This document shows, piece by piece, positions 14,701 through 29,700 of a stretch of 64,000 nucleotides of DNA. The notes beneath the pieces are model-generated. The model saw nothing but the letters and a program-made list of their open reading frames with translations, ran no database searches and was not told the DNA's origin. A program made the translations under genes and the position numbers. Every line of letters starts with the position of its first letter. Within the stretch, counting starts at the first letter, position 1. Origin of the DNA: Trogon surrucura (taxonomy: Eukaryota > Chordata > Aves > Trogoniformes > Trogonidae); contig JAJGST010000087.1 in assembly GCA_020746105.1 (NCBI GenBank), positions 35,714-99,713 on the forward strand. Reading direction: 5' to 3'.

Positions 14701-17700
14701 GATCTTTATGCACAGAAGGACTAAATTAGGGATTCTTAGGCCCAGAAATACCGATTTAGGGAGCTGTGGGGCTCAGGAATAGTGATTTAGAGAACTTTTA
14801 GGCCCAGGAACACCTAATTAGAGACCTTTGGGACTCAGAAGCAGCGATTTCGGGAACTTTAGGGCTCAGAAACACCAAATTACCGAACTTTTGGGCGCAG
14901 AAACACCTAATTAGGGAACTTTTGGGCTCAGAAATACCAAATTAGAGAACTTTTGGCCTCAGAAGCACCAATTTAGGGAACTATAAGGCCCAGAAAAGCT
15001 AAATGAGGGAACTTTTAGGCCCAGAAACACCAAATTAGGGAAATCTGGTGCTCAGAAACAGTGATTTAGGGAACTTTTGGCCTCAGAAACACCGATTTAG
15101 GGATCTTTTAGGCACAAAAAAAATTAATTAGCGAACTTTTAGGCCCAGAAACACCAAATTAGGGAGCTGTGGGGCTCAGGAATAGTGATTTAGAGAACTT
15201 TTAGGCCCAGAAACACCTAATTAGGGAACATTGGGACTCAGAAGCAGCGATTTAGGGAACTTTAGGGCTCAGAAACACCAAATTAGCGAACTTTTGGGCT
15301 CAGAAACACCTAATTAGGGAACTTTTGGGCTCAGAAACACCAAATTAGAGAACTTTTGGCCTCAGAAGCACCAATTTAGGGAACTTTTAGGCCCAGAAAA
15401 ATTAAATGAGGGAACTTTTAGGCCCAGAAACACCAAATTAGGGAACTGTGGGGCTCAGGAATAGTGATTTAGAAAACTTTTAGGCCCTGGAACACCAATT
15501 TAGGGAACTTTTGGGCTCAGAAGCAGGGATTTAGGGATCTTTTAGGCCCAGAAATACCGATTTAGGGAACTGTGGGGCTCAGGAATAGTGATTTAGAGAA
15601 CTTTTAGACCCAGGAACACCTATTTAGGGATCTTTTGGGCTCAGAAGCAGCGATTTAGGGAACTTTTCGGCTCAGAAAAACCAAATTAGTGAAATTTTGG
15701 GCTCAGAAATACCAAATTAGCGATCTTTTGGGCTCAGAAGCACCAATTTAGGGAATTTTTGGGCTCAGAAGCACCAAATTAGGGAACTGTGGGGCTCAGG
15801 AATAGTGATTTATAGAATTTTTATGCCCAGGAACACCTAATTAGGGAACTTTTGGGCTCAGAAACACCAAATTAGCAAACTTTTGGGCTCAGAAACAGCA
15901 AATTAGGGAACTTTTGTGCTCAGAAGCACCAATTTAGGGAAATTTAAGGACCCGAAAAACTAAATGAGGGAACTTTTAGGCCCAGAAACACCAAATTAGG
16001 GAACTGTGGGGCTCAGGAATAGTGATTTAGAGAACTTTTAGGCCCAGGAACACGTAATTAGGGAACTTTTGGGCTCAGAAGCAGCGAATTAGGCAACTTT
16101 GGGGCTCAGAAACACCAAATGAGCGAACTTTTGGTCTCAGAAACACCAAATTAGAGAACTTTTGGTCTCAGAAGCACCAAATTAGGGAAGTTTTGGCCTC
16201 AGAAGCACCAATTTAGGGAACTATAAGGCCCAGAGAAACTAAATGAGGGAACTTTTAGGCCCAGAAACCCCAAATTAGGGAAATCTGGTGCACAGAAATA
16301 GTGATTTAGGGAACTTTTGGCCTCAGAAACACCGATTTAGGGATCTTTTATGCACAGAAGGACTAAATTAGGGATTTTTAGGCCCAGAAACACCAAATTA
16401 GGGAACTGTGGGGCTCAGGAATAGTGATTTAGAGAACTTTTAGGCCCAGGAACACCTAATTAGAGAACTTTGGGACTCAGAAGCAGCGATTTAGGGAACT
16501 TTAGGGCTCAGAAACACCAAATTAGCGAACTTTTGGGCTCAGAAACACCTAATTAGGGAACTTTTGGGCTCAGAAACACCAAATTAGAGAACTTTTGGCC
16601 TCAGAAGCACCAAATTAGGGAAGTTTTGGGCTCAGAAGCACCAATTTAGGGAACATTTGACATCAGAATCAGCGAATTAGGGAACTTTTGGGCTCAGAAA
16701 CACCAAATTAGGGAACTCTGGTGCTCAGAAGCACCAATTTAGGAAACTTTAAGGCCCAGAAACACAGAATGAGGGAATTTTAGGCCCAGAAACACCAAAT
16801 TAGTGATATCTGGTGCACAGGAACAGTGATTTAGGGAACTTTTGGCCTCAGAAACGCCAAGTTAGAGAACTTTTGAGCTCAGAAGCAACAATTTAGGGAA
16901 CTCTTAGGCCCAGAAAAATTAAATGAGGGAACTTTTAGGCCCAGAAACACCAAATTAGGGAACTCTGGTGCTCAGAAACAGTGATTTAGAGAACATTTGG
17001 GCTCAGGAACACCGATTTAGGGATCTTTTAGGCCCAGAAACACCAGCTTAGGGAACATTAGGACTCAGAAGCAGCGAATTAGGCAACTTTGGGGCTCAGA
17101 AGCAGCGAATTAGGGAACTTTGGGGCTCAGAAACACCAAATTAGGGAACTTTTGGGCCCAGAAACAATGATTTAGGGTACTTTTGGGCTCAGAAGCACCA
17201 ATTTAGGGAAATTTAAGGACCCGAAAAACTAAATGAGGGAACTTTTATGCCTAGAAACACCAAATTAGGGAACTGTGGGTCCCAGGAATAGTCATTTAGA
17301 GAACTTTTAGGCCCAGGAACACGTAATTAGGGAACTTTTGGGCTCAGAAGCAGCGATTTAGGGAACTTTGGGGCTCAGAAACACCAAATCAGCGAACTTT
17401 TGGGCTCAGAAGCACCAATTTTGGGATGTTTTAGGCCCAGAAAAACCAAATGAGGGAACTTTTAGGCCCAGAAACACCAAATTCGGAAACTCTGGGGCTC
17501 AGAAACAGTGATTTAGAGAATTTTTGGGCTCAGAAACACCAGGTTAGGGAACTTTTAGGCCCAGAAACACCAGCTTAGGGAACATTAGGACTCAGAAGCA
17601 GCGAATTAGGCAACTTTGGGGCTCAGAAGCAGCGAATTAGGGAACTTTGGGGCTCAGAAACACCAAATTAGGGAACTTTGGGGCCCAGAAACAATGATTT

Positions 17701-20700
17701 AGGGTACTTTTGGGCTCAGAAGCACCAATTTAGGGATCTTTTATGCCCAGAAAAACTCAATGAGGGAACTTTTATGCCCAGAAACACTAAATTATGGAAC
17801 TGTGGGGCTCAGGAATAGTGATTTAGAGAACTTTTAGGCTCAGGAACACCTAATTAGGGAACTTTTGGTCTCAGAAACACCAAATCAGAGAACTTTTGGT
17901 CTCATAAACACCAAATTAGAGAACTTTTGGGCTCAGAAGCACCAATTTAGGGAAGTTTTGGCCTCAGAAGCACCGATTTAGGGAACGATAAGGCCCAGAG
18001 AAACTAAATGAGGGAACTTTTAGGCCCAGAAACACCAAATTAGGGAAATCTGGTGCACAGAAACAGTGATTTAGCGAACTATTGGACTCAGAAACACCGA
18101 TTAAGGGATCTTTTCAGAAAAACTAAATTAGGGAACTTTTAGGCCCAGAAACCCCAATTTAGCGAACTTTGGGACTCAGAGGCAGCGATTTAGGGAACTT
18201 TTGGCCTCAGAAACACCAATTTAGGGAACTTTTACACCCAGACAAACTAAATTAGGGATCTTTTAGGCCCGGAAACACCAAATTAGGGAACTGTGGGGCT
18301 CAGGAATAGTGATTTAGAGAATTTTTATGCCCAGGAACACCTAATTAGGGAACTTTTGAGCTCAGAAACACCAAATTAGGGAACTTTTGGCATCAGAAAC
18401 ACCAAATTAGGGAACTTTTGGGCTCAGAAGCAGCGAATTAGGGAACTTTTGGGCTCAGACACACCAAATTAGGGAACTCTGGTGCTCAGAAACAGTGATT
18501 TAGAGAACGTTTGGGCTCAGGAACACCGATTTAGGGATCTTTTAGGCCCAGAAACACCAGCTTAGGGAACATTAGGACTCAGAAGCAGCGAATTAGGCAA
18601 CTTTGGGGCTCAGAAGCAGCGAATTAGGGAACTTTGGGGCTCTGAAACACCAAATTAGGGAACTTTGGGGTCCAGAAACAATGATTTAGGGAACTTTTGG
18701 CCTCAGAAACACCAATTTAGGGATCTTTGACACCCAGACAATCTAAATTAGGGAACTTTTAGGCCCGGAAACACCAAATTAGGGAACTGTGGGGCTCAGG
18801 AATAGTGATTTAGAGAACTTTTAGGCCCAGGAACATCTAATTAGGGAACTTTTGGTCTCAGAAGCAGCGATTTCGGGAACTTTAGGGCTCAGAAACACCA
18901 AATTAGCGAACTTTTGGGCTCAGAAACACCAAATTAGAGAACTTTTGGCCTCAGAAGCACCAAATTAGGGAAGTTTTGGCCTCAGAAGCACCAATTTAGG
19001 GAACTATAAGGCCCAGAAAAGCTAAATGAGGGTACTTTTAGGCCCAGAAACCCCAAATTAGGGAAATCTGGTGCTCAGAAACAGTGATTTAGGGAATTTT
19101 TGGGCTCAGAAGCACGAATTTAGGGATCTTTTATGCACAAAAAAAATTAATTAGCGATCTTTTAGGCCCAGAAACACCAAATTAGGGAACTGTGGGGCTC
19201 AGGAATAGTGATTTAGAGAACTTTTAGGCCCAGAAACACCTAATTAGGGAACATTGGGAATCAGAAGCAGCGAATTAGGCAACTTTGGGGCTCAGAAACA
19301 CCAAATGAGCGAACTTTTGGGCTGAGAAACACCAATTTATAGAACTTTTGGGCTAAGAAACACCAAATTAGGGAACTTTAGGTCTCAGAAGCACCAATTT
19401 AGGGAACTTTAAGGCCCAGAAAAACAGAATGAGGGAATTTTAGGCCCAGAAACACCAAATTAGGGAACTGTGGGGCTCAGGAATAGTGATTTAGGGAACT
19501 TTTGGCCTCAGAAACACCGATTTAGGGATCTTTTATGCACAGAAGGACTAAATTAGGGATTTTTAGGCCCAGAAACACCAAATTAGGGAACTGTGGGGCT
19601 CAGGAATAGTGATTTAGAGAATTTTTAGGCCCAGGAACACCTAATTAGAGAACTTTGGGACTCAGAAGCAGCGATTTAGGGAACTTTAGGGCTCAGAAAC
19701 ACCAAATTAGCGAACTTTTGGGCACAGAAACACCTAATTAGGGAACTTTTGGGCTCAGAAACACCAAATTAGAGAACTTTTGGTCTCAGAAACACCAAAT
19801 TAGGGAAGTTTTGGCCTCAGAAGCACCAATTTAGGGAACGATAAGGCCCAGAGAAACTAAATGAGGGAACTTTTAGGCCCAGAAACACCAAATTAGGGAA
19901 ATCTGGTGCACAGAAACAGTGATTTAGCGAACTATTGGACTCAGAAACACCGATTAAGGGATCTTTTCAGAAAAACTAAATTAGGGAACTTTTAGGCCCA
20001 GAAACCCCAAATTAGCGAACTTTGGGACTCAGAGGCAGCGATTTAGGGAACTTTTGGCCTCAGAAACACCAATTTAGGGATCTTTTACACCCAGACAAAC
20101 TAAATTAGGGATCTTTTAGGCCCGGAAACACCAAATTAGGGAACTGTGGGGCTCAGGAATAGTGATTTAGAGAATTTTTATGCCCAGGAACACCTAATTA
20201 GGGAACTTTTGAGCTCAGAAACACCAAATTAGGGAACTTTTGGGATCAGAAACACCAAATTAGGGAACTTTTGGGCTCAGAAGCAGCGAATTAGGGAACT
20301 TTTAGGCCCAGGAACACATAATTAGGCAACTATTGGGATCAGAAGCAGCGATTTAGGGAACTTTGGCCTCAGAAACACCAATTTAGGGATATTTTCCGCC
20401 CAGAGAAATTAAATTAGGGAACTTTAAGGCCCAGAAACACTAAATTAGGGAACTGTGGGGCTCAGAAATAGTGATTTAGAGAACTTTTAGGCCCAGGAAC
20501 ACCTAATTAGGGAACTTTTGGGCTCAGAAGCAGCGATTTAGGGAACTTTGGCCTCAGAAGCACCAATTTAGGGAACTATTAGGCCCAGAGAAATTAAATT
20601 AGGGAACTTTAAGGCCCAGAAACACCAAATTAGGGAACTTTGGGGCTCAGAAACAGTGATTTAGTGAACGTTTGGACTCAGAAACACCGATTTAGGGATC

Positions 20701-23700
20701 TTTTAGGCCCAGAAACACCAACTAAGGGAACATTGGGACTGAGAAGCAGTGAATTAGGCAACTTTGGGGCTCTGAAGCAGCGAGTTAGGGAACTTTGGGG
20801 CTCAGAAGCAACAATTTAGGGAACTTTCAGGCTCAGGAACACCAAAGTAGGGATCTTTGGGGCTCAGTAATAGTGATTTAGAGAACTTTTAGGCCCAGGA
20901 ACACCTAATTAGGGAACTTTTGGTCTCCGAAGCATCGATTTAGGGACCTTTGTCCTCAGAAACAGCAATTTAGGGATCTTTTAGGCCCAGAGAAATAAAA
21001 TTAGGGAACTTTAACGCCCAGAAACACCAAATTAGGGAACTTTGGGGCTCAGAAACAGTGATTTAGTGAATGTTTGGGATCAGAAACACCGATTTAGGGA
21101 ACTTTTAGTCCTAGAAACACCAACTTAGGGAACATTGGGGCTCAGAAACACAAATTTAGGGAACTGTCAGTCTCGGGAACACCAAATTAGGGAACTTTGG
21201 GGCCCAGAAGTACCCATTTAGGGAACTTTCATTCTCAGAAACACCAAATTAGGGAACTTTCAGTCTCAGAAAAACCAAATTAGGGAACTTTTGTGCTCAG
21301 GAACAGCAATTTAAGGATCTTTTATGACTAGAAATACTAAATAAGGGAACTTTTAGGCCCAGAAACACCAAATTAGGGAACTTTTGGGCTCAGAAACAGT
21401 GATTTAGTTAATGTTTGGGCTCAGTAACACCGATTTAGGGAGCTTTTAGTTCCAGAAACACCAACTTAGGGAACATTGGGACTCAGAAGCAGCGAATTAG
21501 GCAACTTTGGGTCTCAGAAGCAGCGAATTATTGAACTTTGGGGCTCAAAAACACGAATTTAGGGAACTTTCAGGCTCAGGAACACCAAATTAGGAAACTT
21601 TTGGGTTCAGAAGCAGCGAATTAGGGAACTTTTAGGCCCAGGAACACATAATTAGGCAACTATTGGGATCAGAAGCAGCGATTTAGGGAACTTTGGCCTC
21701 AGAAACACCAATTTAGGGACCTATTAGGCCCAGAGAAATTAAATTAGGGAACTTTAAGGCCCAGAAACACCAAATTAGGGAACTTTGGGGCTCAGAAACA
21801 GTGATTTAGTGAACGTTTGGCCTCAGAAACACCGATTTAGGGATCTTTTAGGCCCAGAAACACCAACTAAGGGAACATTGGGACTGAGAAGCAGTGAATT
21901 AGGCAACTTTGGGGCTCTGAAGCAGCGAGTTAGGGAACTTTGGGGCTCAGAAACAACAATTTAGGAAACTTTCAGGCTCAGGAACACCAAAGTAGGGATC
22001 TTTGGGGCTCAGTAATAGTGATTTAGAGAACTTTTAGGCCCAGGAACACCTCATTAGGGAACTTTTGGGTTCAGAAGCAGCGATTTAGGGAACTTTGGCC
22101 TCAGAAGCACCAATTTAGGGACCTATTAGGCCCAGAGAAATTAAATTAGGGAACTTTAAGGCCCAGAAACACCAAATTAGGGAACTTTGGGGCTCAGAAA
22201 CAGTGATTTAGTGAACGTTTGGCCTCAGAAACACCGATTTAGGGACCTTTTATGTCCAGAAACACCAACCTAGGGAACATTTGGACTGAGAAGCTGTGAA
22301 TTAGGCAACTTTGGGGCTCAGAAGCAGTGAATTAGGGAACTTTGGGGCTCAGAAACACGAATTTAGGGAATTTTCAGGGTCAGGAACACCAAATTCGGGA
22401 ACTTTTGTGCTCAGGAACACCCATTTAGGGAACTCTTTGGCTCAGAAGCAATGATTTAGGGATCTTTTATGCCCAGAAAAACTAAATAAGGGAACTTTTA
22501 GGCCCAGAAAAACCAAATTAGGGAACCTTTGAGCTCAGAAACAGTGATTTAGGGATCTTTTGGCGCAGAAACACCAATTTAGGGAAATTTTGGGCTCAGG
22601 AATAGTGATTTAGAGAACTTTTAGGCCCAGGAACACCTAATTAGGGAACTCTGGGACTCAGAAGCAGCGAATTAGGCAACTTTGGGACTCAGAAGCAGCG
22701 AATTATGGAATTTTGGGGCTCAGAAACACCAAATTAGGGAACTTTGGGGCCCAGAAACAATGATTTATGGTACTTTTCGGCTCAGAAGCTCCAATTTAGG
22801 GATCTTTTATGCCCAGAAAAACTAAATGAGGGAATTTTTATGCCCAGAAACACCAAATTAGTGAACTGTGGGGCTCAGGAATAGTGATTTAGAGAACTTT
22901 TAGGCCCAGGAACACCTAATTAGGTAACATTCGGAATCAGAAGCAGCGAATTAGGCAACTTTGGGGCTCAGAAGCAGCGAATTAGGGAACTTTGGGGCTC
23001 AGAAACACCAAATGAGCGAACTTTTGGGCTGAGAAACACCAACTTAGAGAACTTTTGGGCTAAGAAACACCAAATTAGGGAAATCTAGTGCACAGAAACA
23101 GTGATTTAGGGAACTTTTGGTCTCAGAAACACTGATTTAGGGATCTTTTAAGCCCAGAAAAACTAAATGAGGGAATTTTTAGGCCCTGAAACACCAAATT
23201 AGGGAACTTTGGGACTCAGAAGCAGCGATTTAGGGAATTTTGGCCTCAGAAACACCAATTTAGGCATCTTTTACACACAGACAAACTAAATTAGGGATCT
23301 TTTAGGCCCGGAAACACCAAATTAGGGAACTGTGGGGCTCAGGAATGGTTATTTAGAGAATTTTTATGCTCAGGAACACCTAATTAGGGAAATTTTGGTC
23401 TCAGAAACACCAAATTAGAGAACTTTTGGGCTCAGAAACACCAAATTATGGAACTTTTGGTCTCAGAAGCATCAATTTATGGAACTTTAAGGACCCGAAA
23501 AACTACATTAGGGAACTTTTAGGCCCAGAAACACCAAATTAGGGAACTGTGAGGCTCAGGAATAGTGGTTTAGAGAACTTTTAGGCCCAGGAACACGTAA
23601 TTAGGGAACTTTTGGGCTCAGAAGCAGTGATTTAGGGAACTTTGGGGCTCAGAAGCAGCGAATTAGGGAACTTTGGGGCTCAGAAACACCCATTTTAGAG

Positions 23701-26700
23701 AAATTTTGGGCTCAAAAGCACCAATTTAGGGATCTTTTAGGCTCAGAAAACTAAATCAGGGAACTTTTAGGCCCTGAAATATGATACTAGAGAAATTTGG
23801 GGCTCAGAAACCGTGATTTAGAGATCTTTTGGTTTCAGGAACAGCAATTTAGGGAACTTTGGGGCTCAGAAACACCAATTTTGGGAACTTTCAGGCTCAG
23901 AAACACCATATTAGGGAACTCTCAGTCTCAGAAATAGTGATTTAGGGAACTTTTGGGCTCAGAAACACCGATTTAGGGATCTTTTAGGCCCAGAAACACC
24001 AACTTAGGGAACATTGGGACTCAGAAGCAGCGAATTAGGCAACTTTGGGGCTCAGAAGCAGCGAATTACGGAACTTTCAGGCTCAGAAACACCAAATTAG
24101 GGAACTTTTGGTCTCAGAAGCAGCGATTTAGGGAATTTTGGGGCTCAGAAACACCAAATTAGGGAACTTTTGTGCTCAGAAACCCTAATTTAGAGAACTT
24201 TTGGGCTCAGAAACACCTAATTAGGGAACTTTTGGGCTCAGAAACACCAAATTAGGGAACTTTTGGGCTCAGAAGCACCAATTTAGGGAACTTTAAGGAC
24301 CCGAAAAACTGAATGAGGGAAATTTTAGGCTCAGAAACACCAAATTAGGGAACTGTGGGGCTGAGGAATAGTGATTTAGAGAACTTTTAGGCCCAGGAAC
24401 ACGTAATTACGGAACTTTTGGGCCCAGAAGCAGCGATTTAGGGAACTTTGAGGTTCAGAAACACCAAATTAGAGAACTTTTAGGTCCAGTAACACCTAAT
24501 TAGGGAAATTAGGGGCTCAGAAGCACCAATTTAGGGAACTTTTAGGCCTAGAAAACCTAAATGAGGGAACTTTTAGGCCCAGAAACACCAACTTAGGGAA
24601 CATTGGGACTCAGAAGTAGCGAATTAGGTAACTTTGTGGCTCAGAAACACCAATTTAGGGAACGTTAAGGAACAGAAAAACTAAATGAGTCAACTTTTAG
24701 ACCCAGAAACACCAAATTAAGGGAACTGTGGGGCTCAGGAATAGTGATTTAGAGAACTTTTAGGCCCAGGAACACGTAATTAAGGAACTTTGGGACTCAG
24801 AAGCAGCGATTTATGGAACTTTTGGCATCCGGAGGAGCGATTTCGGGAACTTTTGGGCTCAGAAACACCAAATTAGGGAACTTTTGGGCTAAGAAGAACA
24901 AATTTAGGGAACTATAAGGCCCAGAAAAACTAAAGGAGGGAACTTTTAGGCCCAGAAACACCAAATTAGGGAAATCTGGTGCTCAGAAACAGTGATTTAG
25001 GGAACTTTTGGCCTCAGAAACACCGATTTAGGGATCTTTTACGCCCAGAAACACCAGCTTAGGGAACATTGGGACTCAGAGGCAGCGAATTAGGCAACTT
25101 TGGGGCTCAGAAGCAGGGAATTAGGGAAATTTGGGGCTCATAAACACCAATTTAGGGAACTTTCAGGCTCAGAAAAACCAAATGAGGGAACTTTGGGGCC
25201 CAGAAACACCAATTTAGGGAACCTTGGTGCCCAGAAGTACCGATTTAGGAAACTTTCAGTCTCAGAAACACCGATTTCGGGAAATTTTAGGCCCAGGAAC
25301 ACCTAATTAGGGAATTTTGGGACGCAGGAATAGTGATTTAGAGAACTTTTAGGCCCAGCAACACCAAATTAGGAAACTTTTGGTCTCAGAACCAGCGATT
25401 TAGGGAACTTTGGGGCTCAGAAACACCAAATTAGGGAACTTTTGGGCTCAGAAGCACCAATTTAGGGAACTTTAAGGACCCGAAAAACTGAATGAGGGAA
25501 CTTTTAGGCCCAGAAACACCAAATTAGGGAACTGTGGGGCTCAGGAATAGTGATTTAGAGAACTTTTAGGCCCAGGAACACGTAATTAGGGAACTTTTGG
25601 GCTCAGAAGCAGCGATTTAGGGAACTTTCAGTCTCAGAAACACCAATTTCGGGATCTTTTAGGCCCAGGAACATCTAATTAGGGAACTTCGGGACACGGA
25701 AGCAGCGATTTAGGGAAATTTTGGGTTCAGAAACACCAAATTAGCGAACTTTTGGGCTCAGAAACACTAAATTAGGGAACTTTTGGGCTCAGAAGCACCA
25801 ATTTAAAGAACGTTAAGGACAAGAAAAACTAAATGAGGCAAATTTTAGGCCCAGAAACACCAAATTAGGGAAATCTGGTGCTCAGAAACAGTGATTTAGG
25901 GAACTTTTAGGCTCAGAAACACCGATTTAGGGATCTTTTATGCACAGAAAAACTAAATTAGGGATCTTTTAGGCCCAGAAACACCAAATTAGGGAACTTT
26001 TGTGCTCAGGAATAGTGATTTAGAGAACTTTTAGGCCCAGGAACACCTAATTAGGGAACATTGGGAATCAGAAGCAGCGAATTAGGCAACTTTGGGGCTC
26101 AGAAGCAGCGAATTAGGCAACTTTGGGGCTCAGAAACACCAAATGAGCGAACTTTTGGGCTGAGAAACACCAATTTATAGAACTTTTGGGCTAAGAAACA
26201 CCAAATTAGGGAACTTTAGGTCTCAGAAGCACCAATTTAGGGAACTTTAAGGCCCAGAAAAAGAGAATGAGGGAATTTTAGGCCCAGAAACACCAAATTA
26301 GGGAAATCTGGTGCACAGAAACAGTGATTTAGGGAATTTTTGCCTCAGAAACACCGATTAAGGGATCTTTTAGGCCCAGAAAAAGTAAATTAGGGAACCT
26401 TTAGGCCCAGAAACCCCAAATTGGCGAACTTTGGGACTCAGAAGCAGCGATTTAGGGAACTTTTGGCCTCAGAAACACCAATTTAGGCATCTTTTACACC
26501 CAGACAAACTAAATTAGGGATCTTTTAGGCCCGGAAACACCAAATTAGGGAACTGTGGGGCTCAGGAATAGTGATTTAGAGAATTTTTATGCCCAGGAAC
26601 ACCTAATTAGGGAACTTTGGGGCACAGAAACGCCAAATTAGCGAATTTTTGGCCACAGAAACACCAATTTAGAGAATTTTTGGGCTCAGAAGCACCAATT

Positions 26701-29700
26701 TAGAGAACTTTAAGGACCCGAAAAACAAAATGAGGGAACTTTTAGGACAAGAAACACCAAATTAGGGAACTGTGGGGCTCAGGAATAGTGATTTAGAGAA
26801 CTTTTAGGCTCACGAACACGTAATTTAGGAACTTTTTGCCTCAGAAGCAGCGAATTTTGGAAATTTGGGGCTCAGAAACACCAAATTAGCGAACTTTTGA
26901 CCTCAGAAACACCAAATTAGAGAACTTTGGGGCTCAGAAGCACCAAATTAGGGAAGTTTTGGCCTCAGAAGCACCAATTTAGGGAACTATAAGGCCCAGA
27001 GAAACTAAATGAGGGAACTTTTAGACCCAGAAACACCAAATTAGGGAAATCTGGTGCACAGAAACAGTGATTTAGGGATCTTTTAGGCCCAGGAACATCT
27101 AATTTGGGAACTTTTGGTCTCAGAAGCAGCGATTTCGGGAACTTTGGGGCTCAGAAACACCAAATTAGCGAACTTTTGGGCTCAGAAACACCAAATTAGA
27201 GAACTTTTGGCCTCATAAGCACCAATTTAGGGAAATATAAGGCCCAGAAAAACTAAATGAGGGAAATTTTAGGCCCAGAAACACCAAATTAGGGAAATCT
27301 GGTGCTCAGAAACAGTGATTTAGGGAACTTTTGGGCTCATAAACACGAATTTAGGGATCTTTTATGCACAAAAAAAACTAAATTAGGGATCTTTTAGGCC
27401 CAGAAACACCAAATTAGGGAACTGTGGGGCTCAGGAATAGTGATTTAGAGAACTTTTAGGCCCAGAAACACCTAATTAGGGAACATTGGGAATCAGAAGC
27501 AGCGAATTAGGCAACTTTGGGCCTCAGAAGCAGCGAATTAGGCAACTTTGGGGCTCAGAAACACCAAATGAGCGAACTTTTGGGCTGAGAAACACCAATT
27601 TATAGAACTTTTGGGCTCAGAAACACCAAATTAGGGAACTTTAGAGCTCAGAAGCACCAATTTAGGGAACATTAGGGACCCGAAAAACAAAATGAGGGAA
27701 CTTTTAGGCCCCGAAACACCAAATTAGGGAACTGTAGGTCTCAGGAATAGTGATTTAGAGAACTTTTAGGTCCAGGAACACGTACTTAGGGAACTTTTGG
27801 GCTCAGAAGCAGCGAATTAGGCAACTTTGGGGCTCAGAAACACCAAATCAGCGAACTTTTGGGCTCAGAAGCACCAATTTTGGGATGTTTTAGGCCCAGA
27901 AAAACCAAATGAGGGAACTTTTAGGCCCAGAAACACCAAATTCGGAAACTCTGGGGCTCAGAAACAGTGATTTAGAGAACTTTTGGGCTCAGAAACACCA
28001 GATTAGGGAACTTTTAGGCCCAGAAACACCAGCTTAGGGAACATTAGGACTCAGAAGCAGCGAATTAGGCAACTTTGGGGCTCAGAAGCAGCGAATTAGG
28101 GAACTTTGGGGCTCAGAAACACCAAATGAGCGAAATTTTGGGCTGAGAAACACCAATTTAGAGAACTTTTGGGCTCAGAAACACCAAATGAGCGAACTTT
28201 AGGGCTCAGAAGCACCAATTTAGGGAACTTTAAGGCCCACAAAAAACTCAATGAGGGAACTTTTATGCCCAGAAACACCAAATTAGGGAAATCTGGTGCA
28301 CAGAAACAGTGATTTAGAGAACTTTTGGCCCAGGAACACCTATTTAGGGAACTTTTGGCCTCAGAAACACCAAATTAGGGAACTTTTGGCCTCAGAACCA
28401 CCAAATTAGGGAACTTTTGGCCTCAGAAGCACCAATTTAGGGAACTTTTGGCCTCAGAAACACCAATTTAGGGATCTTTTAGGCCCAGACAAACTAAATT
28501 AGGGATCTTTTAGGCCCGGAAACACCAAATTAGGGAACTGTGGGGCTCAGAAAAAGTGATTTAGAGAACTTTTAGGCCCAGAAACACCTAATTAGGGAAC
28601 TTTGGGACTCAGAAGCAGCGATTTAGGGAACTTTAGGCCTCAGAAACACCAAATTAGGCATCTTTGGGCGCAGAAACACCTAATTAGGGATCTTTTAGGC
28701 CCGGAAACACCAAATTAGGGAACTTTTAGGACCAGGAATACCTACTTAGGGAACATTGGGCCTCAGAAGCAGCTAATTAGAGAACTTTGGGACTCAGAAG
28801 CAGCGATTTAGGGAACTTTAGGGCTCAGAAACACCAAATTAGCGAAATTTGGGCTGAGAAACACCAATTTATAGAACTTTTGGGCTAAGAAACACCAAAT
28901 TAGGGAACTTTTGGCCTCAGAACCACCAATTTAGGGAACTTTAAGGCCCAGAAAAACAGAATGAGGGAATTTTAGGCCCAGAAACACCAAATTAGGGAAA
29001 TCTGGTGCTCAGAAACAGTGATTTAGGGAACTTTTGGTCTCAGAAGCACCAATTTAGGGAACTTTTAGGCCCAGAAAAATTAAATGAGGGAACTTTTAGG
29101 CCCAGAAACACCAAATTAGGGAACTGTGGGGCTCAGGAATAGTGATTTAGAAAACTTTTAGGCCCTGGAACACCAATTTAGGGAACTTTTGGGCTCAGAA
29201 GCAGGGATTTAGGGATCTTTTAGGCCCAGAAATACCGATTTAGGGAACTGTGGGGCTCAGGAATAGTGATTTAGAGAACTTTTAGACCCAGGAACACCTA
29301 TTTAGGGAACTTTTGGGCTCAGAAGCAGCGATTTAGGGAACTTTTCGGCTCAGAAAAACCAAATTAGCGAAATTTTGGGCTCAGAAATACCAAATTAGCG
29401 ATCTTTTGGGCTCAGAAGCACCAATTTAGGGAATTTTTAGGCTCAGAAACACCAAATTAGGGAACTGTGGGTCTCAGGAATAGTGATTTAGAGAACTTTT
29501 AGGCCCAGGAAAACGTAATTAGGGAACTTTTGGGCTCAGAAGCAGTGATTTAGGGAAATTTGGGGCTCAGAAACACCAAATTAGCGAACTTTTGGTCTCA
29601 GAAACACCAAATTAGAGAACTTTTGGTCTCAGAAGCACCAAATTAGGGAAGTTTTGGCCTCAGAAGCACCAATTTAGGGAACTATAAGGCCCAGAAAAGC

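Noticed and set aside
25100..25306. 68-codon frame in satellite DNA (also 28096-28281, 58631-58834, 60862-61065)
   Set aside because: A 31-bp unit cycles through all three frames every 93 bp, so occasional stop-free runs are expected. The identical pair reflects the 2231-bp period.
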